Source: JANWXD01 sp037446115 (GTDB taxonomy: Bacteria > Acidobacteriota > Terriglobia > Bryobacterales > Bryobacteraceae). Taken from it: DNA of 64,000 nt. The notes beneath the pieces are model-generated. The model saw only the letters and a program-made list of their open reading frames with translations, made no database searches and was not told the origin of the DNA. Below, in pieces: positions 33,515-44,768 of the stretch. The position numbers and the translations under genes were made by a program. Each line of letters begins with the position of its first letter. The first letter of the stretch is position 1. The DNA lies in the NCBI GenBank assembly GCA_037446115.1, contig JBBIJF010000001.1:221609-285608 (forward strand). The letters are read 5' to 3'.

Positions 33515-34711
33515 TCAATTATAACCGCGCCTGACGGAACTCTTACCCCCACGAGCCAGCTCCGCTCGCGTCTCCGGATCGGCCGGGACCGACGGCCACT
33601 CATACTTGAGGCGCTCGAGCGCCTCCACCCGACTCTCGACACGGCCGGGTCCGCTCCGTTTGAGACAACGCCCGAGCATGGTCATGGCGATCGCGTCGTG
33701 GGGCTGCGCTCGTAGCACGCCGCGAAACATCTCCGCCGCGCCTTCGTAATCCCCGCGCCGCCACAGCGCGTAGCCCACGTTGAAGCGGTAGACCGGATCC
33801 TGCGGGCGCGCCTCCAGAGCCTTGCGGAAGCTGTTCAGAGCTTCCGGCAGGTTGAGCCGTGACTGTGCGGCCCCAAGGTTGTTCCACACCTCCGGCGCCG
33901 GCCAAGCCTGCGTCAGCGTCCGGAAACGCAGTGCGGCCTTCTCGTAGTCGCCCGCATAGTACAGGCACAGGCCCAGCAGAAACAGCGCCTCCGGATAATG
34001 CACGTCCTCGGGGCTGACCCCTTCCAGCCAGCCCGCCGCCACCCGGTACTCCTTCTTGCGCCACAGCAGCTTGCCCAACTGGAAACGCGCCTGCGAAAAG
34101 TTCGCCTCCAGCCGGACGGCCTGCGTAAAGTAACGGTGCTTTTGCTCGGGGCTTTCGGCCATCAGCCCGCGAATATACTGCTCCAGCGCATCCAGACGAA
34201 CCGCACGCCGGCGCCGGCGAAACTCCTCCAGCCCGGTGCTCCCGGGCCGCAGCGCCCGCAGCACCTGCCAGGCGATCTCGTCCTGAAGGCGCCCCAGTTC
34301 ATCAAGCGGCCCGCTCAGTCGGAAGGAAGGCCCGTTACGCAGACCTTGCCGGTCCAGGAGCTGCGCCGCCACGTCCAAAACAGGCTTCCCGGGCTCACCG
34401 CGCACGTGGAAGCTGCCGAAAACCTCCGTGTCCGCCTCCACCACTTCGCCGATTTTCAACACCGTGGCCTTTGTCAGCGGCGCCAGCGGTTTGACGGAAA
34501 GCTTTCGATAAGCCTCTTCGCGCTGCTCTCGGTCCACGACCGAAACCCCCGCCGCCACGAGCGCCTCCCGCACCGATTCCGCCACGCTTTCCCCGATCCA
34601 GTCGAGCGCGGCCGCATCGGTGCGGTTGAAGAACGCCAGCACCACCACTCTCTCCGCCCGCAGCGGGAGCGCAAGACACCACACCAGTAGGGCGCCGAGC
34701 ACGCGGTGCAT
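33515..34711 (-). CDS. FlgO/TolB-like plus TPR periplasmic protein
   Basis: The protein is 398 aa with a signal peptide (MHRVLGALLVWCLALPLRA). Residues 20-125 (ERVVVLAFFNRTDAAALDWIGESVAESVREAL ... VFGSFHV) match the FlgO/CsgG/TolB-N-like fold often found in outer-membrane assembly factors. Residues 160-360 contain about five TPR repeats (YFTQAVRLEANFSQARFQLGKLLW; EVWNNLGAAQSRLNLPEALNSFRKALEARPQDPVYRFNVGYALWRRGDYEGAAEMF). It heads the five-gene operon. TAGACT ends 7 nt before ATG 34711, so its mRNA is probably leaderless. Confidence 0.8.
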   Translation of the reverse strand: MHRVLGALLVWCLALPLRAERVVVLAFFNRTDAAALDWIGESVAESVREALVAAGVSVVDREQREEAYRKLSVKPLAPLTKATVLKIGEVVEADTEVFGSFHVRGEPGKPVLDVAAQLLDRQGLRNGPSFRLSGPLDELGRLQDEIAWQVLRALRPGSTGLEEFRRRRRAVRLDALEQYIRGLMAESPEQKHRYFTQAVRLEANFSQARFQLGKLLWRKKEYRVAAGWLEGVSPEDVHYPEALFLLGLCLYYAGDYEKAALRFRTLTQAWPAPEVWNNLGAAQSRLNLPEALNSFRKALEARPQDPVYRFNVGYALWRRGDYEGAAEMFRGVLRAQPHDAIAMTMLGRCLKRSGPGRVESRVEALERLKYEWPSVPADPETRAELARGGKSSVRRGYN

Positions 34712-34718
34712 GAATGCC

Positions 34719-34724
34719 AGTCTA
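34719..34724 (-). promoter_or_regulatory. Putative -10 element (TAGACT) of the five-gene surface operon
   Basis: TAGACT on the minus strand ends 7 nt before ATG 34711. No ribosome-binding sequence is visible between them. Confidence 0.45.
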
Positions 34725-34784
34725 ACAAACGGTCCGTCGGCGGCAGGCGCGCCAACCGGGACCGCCCCGGAGGCTCTGCTTCGT

Positions 34785-38648
<3,864 letters not shown>

Positions 38649-38900
38649 GGTGTCCCTCCCGACAATTTGCACGGCTTCCCCGTGAGGCCGCGCAACCGAG
38701 TAGTCTACTATCGGAGCCGGCACTGTGCAACAGCGAGAATCGCCGGAGCCCGGGCATGATCACCGGAGACTCTGCCGGCCATGGCAGTATACCCAGATAT
38801 CGGCCCGCAGTATCTCCCGGGAGCGCTGCCCACTCTCTGCGCCAGTCACAGCCGATCGGAGGGACTCGCCAGGCCGCTTCCACCTAAAGCGGGTGGGTCG

Positions 38901-39692
38901 TTATGGTCGCACGCCCGCGGCCCAGAGGAAGACATTCTCATAACGGATACTCCCGTCCGGGCGCATGTGGGCGCGGTCAGCCTCCGCGTAGACGGCGCGA
39001 ACCGCGGCCTCCCCGCTGTGTCCAATGGCCGCCTGATTGACCCCGGCGCTGGCATTCCCGCGCCATGATGTTTCCGTGTCGGGGAAGACAAAGGGACAGG
39101 CCACCTCGCCTTCCTCAACGACCTGCAAGCCAGCAACTCTTAGGAGGGCCGCCAGCGCTCCAGGCTCGGACAGGGCACCGGGGTGCGGAGGCGGTGCGCC
39201 GGGCGGCGGGGGTGGCATTAGCGGCCCGAGCGCCGGCATCACGGCGCCCAAGAACTCGCACCGTTCCGGAGGTCCCCGAGCGGTCACAACCACCCGCCCG
39301 CCGGGCCGTACGACCCGGAAGAGTTCCCGTACGGCAGCAGGCATGTCTTCCGCATAGAAGACACTATTCACCGCCGTGACCGCGTCAAAACTTGCGTCAG
39401 CGAAGGGCATGGCTTCGAGGTCGCCCTCCCGCACGTCGGCCGCAGGCAAACGTTGCCGCGCTATGGCCACCATCGGCGAGGCATCGAGGGCGGTCACCTG
39501 GGCACCCCGGAAGTGAGCCAGCAGTGCAAGGAGTCCTGCACCGCACCCGGCGTCAAGCAGACGCGTGCCACGGGTCACGCGCGCGGCATCAAGGGCCGCA
39601 CCGAAAAGCGGCAAACATACCTGCTCCACGTACGTCGCCCAGTCCGGGGCACGAGTCCCCCACAACTGACCCTGAATGTTTGCATTAGTCAT
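38901..39692 (-). CDS. Class I SAM-dependent methyltransferase
   Basis: The protein is 263 aa. The SAM-binding motif I LLDAGCGAGLLALLA (near 45-59), motif II VTALDASPMV, motif III REGDLEAMPFADASFDAVTAV and the post-motif LFRVVRPGGRVVVTA place it among UbiE/COQ5-like small-molecule methyltransferases. A proline-rich stretch (MPPPPPGAPPPHPG, about 158-171) interrupts the C-terminal half. The substrate is unknown. It stands alone, next to the accessory region that begins at about 39700. Confidence 0.88.
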   Translation of the reverse strand: MTNANIQGQLWGTRAPDWATYVEQVCLPLFGAALDAARVTRGTRLLDAGCGAGLLALLAHFRGAQVTALDASPMVAIARQRLPAADVREGDLEAMPFADASFDAVTAVNSVFYAEDMPAAVRELFRVVRPGGRVVVTARGPPERCEFLGAVMPALGPLMPPPPPGAPPPHPGALSEPGALAALLRVAGLQVVEEGEVACPFVFPDTETSWRGNASAGVNQAAIGHSGEAAVRAVYAEADRAHMRPDGSIRYENVFLWAAGVRP

Positions 39693-39819
39693 CCGTATTC
39701 TTCCCGGCAGTCACCAAATCCAAAGCTGTCTCTCCGGCCCAGCCGGTCCATGGTATAACGTAACCAGCGTTGACTTGCTGCCTAATTCCAGGCGAACCGC
39801 CACCGGCGTCAGCCACTCA

Positions 39820-39867
39820 CTGAGGCTCTACGCGGAATCCAGCGCCGTTCTCGCCTGGCTTCTCGGT
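39820..39867 (+). pseudogene. N-terminal fragment of a PIN-domain (VapC-type) toxin
   Basis: Codons 39820-39867 read LRLYAESSAVLAWLLG, the characteristic start of PIN-domain toxins with the first catalytic acidic residue, D/E in YAESSA. The expected ATG is CTG here. Homology stops at about 39867, exactly where the antitoxin-like sequence on the other strand ends. Only 16 codons remain, so no function is expected. Confidence 0.5.
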
Positions 39868-39977
39868 TCCGCGACGACTTCTCCTCTGTCCGTCACGAGG
39901 ATCTCCTCGGCGGAACGAGCCCGTCGAAGGTATTCGCTCAGCCGATTCTTCGGCTCGCGCACGCCGACGGTCTTCAT
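39828..39977 (-). pseudogene. Truncated Phd/YefM-type antitoxin
   Basis: This 49-codon frame starts MKTVGVREPKNRLSEYLRRA and continues EEILVTDRGEVVAEP, the DNA-binding half of Phd/YefM antitoxins (normal length about 70-85 aa). After Pro38 the sequence is the antisense of the PIN fragment, and the frame stops at 39828-39830. In intact systems the PIN gene follows the antitoxin on the same strand; here the two pieces face each other, which points to an inversion or illegitimate joining. It may still be translated as a DNA-binding peptide. Confidence 0.6.
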
Positions 39978-39990
39978 GAGGCCAACGTAA

Positions 39991-40260
39991 CATCATGTGG
40001 CTCCAGTCGCAACCGGCCATGGACACGGCCGGGCCCTTTCGACCGAAGTTGGCTATCGCGATGGAGCACTTCGCACGGGATCGTGATGAGATTCCGATTC
40101 TGGTACGCGATATCTGGAGTGGGTATCGTGTCCGTGCGGCGCGGTGCTGGCCCCGCCGCTTGGATTGGACAATCTATCCGGAAGTATTGTTCTTTTGGTG
40201 ATAGCCAGGAATGGAATAGGAAGGACGAGACCACAGTCTGCCGCATATCGCGACTAGTGT
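39991..40260. other. Intergenic stretch without a recognisable gene
   Basis: No frame here shows codon or protein features of a real gene on either strand, and no RNA element was recognised. It lies between the toxin-antitoxin remnant and the IS630 remnant and is probably decayed DNA. Confidence 0.5.
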
Positions 40261-40266
40261 AGTGCG

Positions 40267-40530
40267 TCAAACAGATGGGGCATTATTCAGAACCCGGCGA
40301 GCACGCTTGACTTTCTCCAGGATGTCGGTGGCTTTCGCGGTCGAGATGAATGGTTTCGGGTTCCGGTTGTGGTGGTCGATGTAGTCACCAATCGCCGTAA
40401 TGAGCTCTTCGACACCGCGAAAGACGCCGCGGCGGATCCGCTTCTCGGTAAGGTCGCGGAGGAACCGGTCCACCATGTTGAGCCACGCACAACTGGTGGG
40501 GGTGAAATGCACGTTTAGCGCCCCCGATTT
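40267..40530 (-). pseudogene. IS630-family transposase, C-terminal fragment
   Basis: The minus strand reads LNVHFTPTSCAWLNMVDRFLRDLTEKRIRRGVFRGVEELITAIGDYIDHHNRNPKPF, the C-terminal part of the IS630 DDE domain with the last catalytic Glu position replaced by Asp (NMVDRF; usually NxVE). The normal stop is at 40267-40269. Homology upstream ends near 40530, where it meets the end of an IS3-like fragment. The N-terminal two thirds of the transposase are gone. Confidence 0.78.
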
Positions 40531-40554
40531 CTTGGACAGTTTTTTGGATCATGG

Positions 40555-40977
40555 TCATGCGGCAGGCTCGAGAGCAAGCAGGGCCTGGTGAGCCTGCCGC
40601 GGGGACTGGAAATGGAGCCGTTCGATCAGCCAGTGCTCGTTCTAGCGCTGTCGGAATTCCTGTAGCGCTGCGGCGAGTTCTTCCAGGGTTTCGAAGGGGC
40701 GCACCCAGAGCAGCTGCTCCTTAAGGGTGCGGAAGAAGCGTTCGATACACCCGTTGCCGTCCGGCTCGCAGACGAATGCCGGAGAAGACTCAAGGCCCAG
40801 GAAACGGATCTCTCGCTGGAAGTCGTCGCTCACCATCGGGGAGCCGTGGTCATGCCGCAGGCTCAGGCCGAGAGCGATGCCTTCCCGGAAGCCCCCGAAC
40901 TGTCCTCTGACAGCCTGGCGCCCTGGCTCCAAGACCTCAAACCGCGTGCCCCGCTTGGCGACGTGGATTCCTAGGCA
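40555..40977 (-). pseudogene. IS3-family transposase (integrase core) fragment with premature stop
   Basis: The frame reads CLGIHVAKRGTRFEVLEP, then LRHDHGSPMVSDDFQREIRFLG (second catalytic Asp) and EPDGNGCIERFFRTLKEQLLW (catalytic Glu), the C-terminal half of an rve domain. A TAG at 40642-40644 replaces the expected Tyr of FRxRYNEHWLIERL; the same frame continues NEHWLIERLHFQSPRQAHQALLALEPAA to TGA at 40555-40557. Next to it, tggacagttttttggatca (40533-40551) resembles an IS3 end. It is a dead remnant joined to the methylase fragment upstream. Confidence 0.75.
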
Positions 40978-41097
40978 GTAGCGGCGTGTGCGTCGGAGAG
41001 GAGCCCCGCGTGGCACTCGAGGTAGGTCTCCGTGCGGCCGCGCCGGCCGAGCGCGGCGCGCGCCCGCAGACGCGCGGCCTCCCAGTCGGCCCGCGCC

Positions 41098-41478
41098 CGC
41101 GTGCCGGTCAGGCTGCTCCAGCGCCTCCCGGCGGATGCGCTCGACCTGGCCGCGGTCGAGGGCGAGGTAGGCCGGCGGATCGTCGCCCGCGGGGCCGCAG
41201 AGCGAGGCGCGGCCGTCGTGGAGCACCACGAACAGGAGAGGCGCGGCACGGCCGGCGTTGCGCGCCTTCCAGGCCGACCGGAGCGCCGTCGCGTTCGGCG
41301 CGGCGGGGGTCGTGGCGACGACCACTTCCAGTGGCGACGCGCCCTGCCCCAAGGCCAGGCTGCTGGCGGCGAAGGGCACGCCGGCGGCCAGCGTCACGCT
41401 TCCCAGCGGGACGCCGTCGAGAAAGCGCGCCGCGACGGCGCCGACCTCCTCAGCGTTACGCGTCTCGTTGGCGAGCAT
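41098..41478 (-). pseudogene. 5' fragment of a restriction-methylase-like gene
   Basis: ATG 41478 opens a 127-residue segment with motifs SAWKARNAGRAAPLLFVVLHDGRASLCGP and LDRGQVERIRREALEQPDRHA. I read this as the N-terminal region of a large SAM-dependent methylase or type IIG-like restriction protein; this assignment is from memory and tentative. After residue 127 homology moves to another frame (ADWEAARLRARAALGRRG, about 41042-41097), implying an internal deletion and frameshift. The frame then runs into the IS3 remnant, making one chimeric 278-codon ORF. Confidence 0.42.
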
Positions 41479-41600
41479 CAGTTCTCATCCAGATGACGTC
41501 TCTCCGTGTCCGGTTCTGGCCGACCGGTCGTGGCCGGACGTCCCTGTCATTGCGCTCACGGTGCCGGATAACGCGCAGTTTTAGGCGCTGCACATGCGAA

Positions 41601-42389
41601 TCAAGCCGCAAATCTCTCAATGGACATAGCCATTTCGTCCGGCACTTCGAACATGGGGAAGTGGCTACGCGCTCCCAGCGTCGAAACCTGGAACCACGAA
41701 TGCGCGGCACCAAACGACTGCTGCGCAGCCAGGTATCCCGGGTCTTCGGGCTGAGCATAGAGATGTAAAACCGGCACGGGAGGGTCGAGGCTGGCCAGTG
41801 CCTGGAGGGGGCTGCCGGCCTTCGCATATGCACCACTGATCTCGCGGCCGGCGCGGGCCCACATCTCAAAGGGGTACGAACCCATATCCTCGCGCACGTA
41901 GTGAGTCAACGCAGGAATGTCCAGCCCCTGAAGCCACATCGAGAAGAGTTGTTCGCGCGTTTGCTGCCATTGCGCGGGATCCTGGAGCGATTGCAGCGCC
42001 CCAAGAAAAGGCGGCGGCGCTTCAAGAACGATCCAGTCGAGCAGCACGAGCTTTGGAATGCGGGGACCGAGCCTGCGGCGCAACTCGATGGCAATCCAGC
42101 CCGCGTGGGACAGCGCGACCGGCACCACCAGGTCCGCCTGGCTCGCCTCGACCACGGCAAGGGCATCGGTAGCGAGGTCGCCAGCACCAAAATCGCTGGT
42201 GGGCCTCGCTGATTCTCCATGCCCGCGCCAGTCAAGGACAAGCGTGCGCCTCCGTGTAGCACAGCGTCGGGCGAGTTCATCAAAGACCCTGCGACTGCCA
42301 CACCAGCCGGGCATAAACAGGAGCGCCGGCTCCCCCCGGCCACGGTCGTCGTAGCTAATTCGTATTCCGTGCGACTCAACTTGTGACAT
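41601..42389 (-). CDS. Alpha/beta hydrolase carried next to an attC-like site (possible integron cassette gene)
   Basis: The protein is 262 aa. The oxyanion region LLFMPGWCGSRRVFDELA, then LDWRGHGES, the nucleophile elbow VALSHAGW (Ser94; variant of GxSxG) and a late His in RSHFPMFEVPDEM give a complete alpha/beta hydrolase with no signal peptide. ATG 42389 is preceded by gggggag and begins only 16 nt after the attC-like site at 42405-42468, the usual place for a cassette gene. Upstream codons in this frame run through the attC and are not counted. The stop is followed by a degenerate gcgcctaaaac that might be a decayed second attC. The substrate is unknown. Confidence 0.82.
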   Translation of the reverse strand: MSQVESHGIRISYDDRGRGEPALLFMPGWCGSRRVFDELARRCATRRRTLVLDWRGHGESARPTSDFGAGDLATDALAVVEASQADLVVPVALSHAGWIAIELRRRLGPRIPKLVLLDWIVLEAPPPFLGALQSLQDPAQWQQTREQLFSMWLQGLDIPALTHYVREDMGSYPFEMWARAGREISGAYAKAGSPLQALASLDPPVPVLHLYAQPEDPGYLAAQQSFGAAHSWFQVSTLGARSHFPMFEVPDEMAMSIERFAA

Positions 42390-42404
42390 TGACTCCCCCT
42401 GTGT

Positions 42405-42468
42405 GCGCCTAACGCTGGCGCTGACCCGCAGCCGCCTCGGCCGTCGCGTCCAACGGCTTGTTAGGCGC
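42405..42468 (-). mobile_element. Integron attC-like recombination site
   Basis: On the minus strand the site begins GCCTAAC (R'', 42466-42460) and ends GTTAGGC (R', 42413-42407), perfect inverted 7-bp boxes matching RYYYAAC/GTTRRRY. Inside, GTTGGAC near the first box can pair with GTCAGC near the second, leaving one unpaired G, the feature that sets attC strand choice. Total length is 64 bp. It directly follows the TAG of the small ORF at 42471-42800 and precedes the hydrolase start by 16 nt, as in cassette arrays. No integron integrase lies in the window. Confidence 0.68.
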
Positions 42469-42470
42469 AT

Positions 42471-42800
42471 CTATTCCTTCAACTCGCCTGACCGCTCCAC
42501 CTCGATCCCTGCCGCCTGGCGGAACGCCGCAAGGTCGGTGTCTTCCACCGGCCGGTAGTCCTTGCCGGGCGGGTAGAGGTGGCCGATTCTCTCCCGCGCA
42601 CGCTCCAGAATCCACTTGGCCCAGTGCTCGATATCGTGGGCGAACACATTGGGGACCTCCACTTCGCTTTCCACCTGCCTTCCGAGCTCCTCGACGACAA
42701 GCTTGCATTTTCCGCGCCGGATTTCCACTCCAGCCAAGGTCGCCGGTACATAGATGTTGCCCCAGGCACTTACGGTTATTGCGAAAGCCCACGAGCACAT
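42471..42800 (-). CDS. Small ORF upstream of attC, DUF1156-methylase-like fragment
   Basis: The protein is about 109 aa from ATG 42800 (earlier frame lies inside the neighbouring gene). The segment VVEELGRQVESEVEVPNVFAHDIEHWAKWILERARERIGHLYPP resembles part of DUF1156-type DNA methylases, where a helix of this kind precedes GxLYP. Everything catalytic would be missing. The tail DYRPVEDTDLAAFRQAAG is unrecognised. The stop TAG abuts the attC-like site, so this could be a cassette ORF or a recombined fragment. There is no clear promoter and the function is unknown. Confidence 0.45.
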   Translation of the reverse strand: MCSWAFAITVSAWGNIYVPATLAGVEIRRGKCKLVVEELGRQVESEVEVPNVFAHDIEHWAKWILERARERIGHLYPPGKDYRPVEDTDLAAFRQAAGIEVERSGELKE

Positions 42801-42816
42801 TACGCCTTCCGCCCGG

Positions 42817-43788
42817 TCATTTGTCGCCGACCAGCGGCCCCAAAACCCGATCCAATTCCGCGTCGGTCCAGGAGGCAATCCGCACGTTGCGGTGGAGGCT
42901 CCATTGTTCTACGTGCTCGATCGTGCCGCCCGGAGGCACCTGCGCCAGCGGACCGAGCGTTTCCAGCTCAAGCATCTCCCTGTTGGTGAACATCTCAAAG
43001 GAACAGCCGAAGTCGGGGTAGCGCCGGGAAGCATCCGCCTTCGACCGTTTCACAAACAGGTCCGTGCCGATGAGGTAAGCGCCCCACGTATCCGGATGAA
43101 ACAAACCGGCCTTCTGCGGTTCCTTCGCCTGGGGATCCTGCCGCAGAATGAGGTATTTCTTGGTGAATCTCCACCGGGGATCGCTGAAGTCCGTGTAGGC
43201 CCACATCACCAGCGGGTTGGTGGGAAGCAGAACGTCGGGATGGCGCCCGCGCGGAGGAAATCCCGTAATGGCTACACCGCCCGGCGCCATCACCGTGAGC
43301 GCCCACGGAGCGAACTCGGCCGCCCGCCGGAGCGTGTTCCGCATCCGGTGCACCACTTGGACGGCCGTGCCCGTCTCCGCCAGCTGGACGGCGATCTGTT
43401 TCTCGATCCCGGTCAGCTTCTCGACCGGCTGCGTGGCCACCAGCACGCTTCCCTTGACCTCGATCTTTACCGGCTCGTTGTCCAGAGCGTAAGTGAGCGT
43501 GGCGTCCTCCGGGGCTCGCCACAGCCGGTGCCCGCCGCGAATCATCCACTGCGTTTCCCCGCTCCGGCCGAGCATCTCAGGGTATTCCTTGAAGAAGTTT
43601 CGCTCGCCGGCGAAGCCATACCGCATGATGCGAGGGCCGACATCCGCCGTCACGATAAGCTCGACTTCGCCGTTGCTGATGCGGTAGCAGTTCGGCCAGC
43701 CTTGGTAGCTGACCTTTTCGATCCGCACCGCAGCCTGCACCTCCGCCAGTAAGACCAGTAACAGGATCATCCGGGACATGCCACACAT
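42817..43788 (-). CDS. Secreted DUF4380-type protein (aldose-epimerase-like fold)
   Basis: The protein is 323 aa. Signal peptide: MCGMSRMILLLVLLAEVQA. The mature part begins IEKVSYQGWPNCYRISNGEVELIVTADVGPRIMRYGFAGERNFFKEYPEMLG, then GGHRLWRAPED, matching the DUF4380 family, whose fold is like galactose mutarotase. Carbohydrate binding is likely, but no reaction is established. ATG 43788 overlaps the thiL stop (taatg); ATG 43779 is an alternative three residues later. It should be co-transcribed with thiL although the functions look unrelated. Confidence 0.78.
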   Translation of the reverse strand: MCGMSRMILLLVLLAEVQAAVRIEKVSYQGWPNCYRISNGEVELIVTADVGPRIMRYGFAGERNFFKEYPEMLGRSGETQWMIRGGHRLWRAPEDATLTYALDNEPVKIEVKGSVLVATQPVEKLTGIEKQIAVQLAETGTAVQVVHRMRNTLRRAAEFAPWALTVMAPGGVAITGFPPRGRHPDVLLPTNPLVMWAYTDFSDPRWRFTKKYLILRQDPQAKEPQKAGLFHPDTWGAYLIGTDLFVKRSKADASRRYPDFGCSFEMFTNREMLELETLGPLAQVPPGGTIEHVEQWSLHRNVRIASWTDAELDRVLGPLVGDK

Positions 43789-44708
43789 TATGGCGCAGTG
43801 CACCGGAACGGGTCCCAGCCGCGCGGTGCCAGGATGCGGCCGCGGAACCAGACACGCCCGGGCCGTCCCAGACGCATCACGCCGATTTCCGTGAGCGAAA
43901 TCCCTTCGTATTCTTTCGGCGCTCTCACGCCGGCCGGAAGGGTGAACAGTAGCTCGTAATCTTCGCCGCCGTGGAGAGCCTGCTCCAGGCTGGCGCCGGG
44001 AAACCGGGGCGGCTCCCGCTCGATCACCGCCGCAACCCCGGAGGCCAGGCACAGGCGGTGCAAGTCCAGCGAGAGGCCGTCGCTGAGATCAATCGCCGCG
44101 GTGGCCCCCAACTCCTCGCGGAGGAACTGCCCGAGCTTGAGCCGCGGTGCGGGCTTGAGGTGCCGGCGCCACGCCCGCCCTTGCCGCTCGGCGAGCCCCA
44201 ACGCCGAACCGCCCAGGCGGCCCGACACGAAGATCCGGTCCCCCGGCCTTGCCCCGTCGCGCCGCAGAAACCGGTTTCGCGGCGCCGTACCGCAGACTAC
44301 GATATCGCACAGGGCCAGACGCGCCCGGGTCAGATCGCCGCCCGCCAGGACGACTCCGTGCTCGCGGGCCAGCGCGTTCAAGCCGCGGTAGAAAGCGTCC
44401 AGCCAGCGCGCGCCCATCCCCTCGCCGAGAGCCAGTGAGACGAAGTAAAAGCGAGGCTCTCCGCCCATGGCGGCAATGTCGCTCAGCCCGCGCACCAGCG
44501 CCCGGTGGCCTACAGAGACCGGAGGATGCACCCCTGCCAGGAAATGGACCCCTTCAATCATCAGGTCGGTGGTCAGCAGCCAGTCCTGACGGGCGCCTCT
44601 TGGCCGCAGGACCGCACAATCATCCCCGATGCCCAGGATCAGCTCCTCGGGCCTTCCTGAAAACGCCTTGCGGGCGATGGAGGCAACCAGACTGAGTTCG
44701 TTCCTCAC
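43788..44708 (-). CDS. thiL: Thiamine-monophosphate kinase
   Basis: The protein is 306 aa. Motifs are LGIGDDCAVLRP (metal/ATP site), TTDLMIEGVHFL, HRALVRGLSDIAAMGGEP, VLAGGDLTRA and AIDLSDGLSLDLHRL. ThiL phosphorylates thiamine monophosphate to the cofactor thiamine diphosphate. The start is GTG 44708. A perfect 6-bp hairpin (44711-44726) sits just upstream of the start. No other thiamine gene and no THI-box riboswitch is seen here. Confidence 0.95.
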   Translation of the reverse strand: MRNELSLVASIARKAFSGRPEELILGIGDDCAVLRPRGARQDWLLTTDLMIEGVHFLAGVHPPVSVGHRALVRGLSDIAAMGGEPRFYFVSLALGEGMGARWLDAFYRGLNALAREHGVVLAGGDLTRARLALCDIVVCGTAPRNRFLRRDGARPGDRIFVSGRLGGSALGLAERQGRAWRRHLKPAPRLKLGQFLREELGATAAIDLSDGLSLDLHRLCLASGVAAVIEREPPRFPGASLEQALHGGEDYELLFTLPAGVRAPKEYEGISLTEIGVMRLGRPGRVWFRGRILAPRGWDPFRCTAP

Positions 44709-44710
44709 AC

Positions 44711-44732
44711 CAGGCAGACTTGCCTGATTGTA
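44711..44732 (-). promoter_or_regulatory. thiL promoter with overlapping short hairpin or operator
   Basis: On the minus strand TACAAT (44732-44727) could be the -10. It is followed at once by caggca-agtc-tgcctg (44726-44711), a perfect 6-bp inverted repeat with a four-base loop, ending 2 nt before the GTG start. It could act as an operator or block the start codon. Confidence 0.4.
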
Positions 44733-44768
44733 GCCCGCGCCTCCGCTCCGCCGCGACCGCGCTCCCCG

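Noticed and set aside
39974..40270. 98-codon minus-strand ORF in the gap near 40100
   Set aside because: No ribosome-binding site, no domain and the composition is that of random sequence.
41560..41600. Second attC site after the hydrolase stop
   Set aside because: gcgcctaaaac resembles a first core box, but the only following gttatcc does not match GTTRRRY and no pairing inner boxes exist; at best a decayed site.
40986..41768. 260-codon plus-strand ORF across the methylase and hydrolase fragments
   Set aside because: Arg/Ala-rich shadow frame crossing several unrelated remnants.
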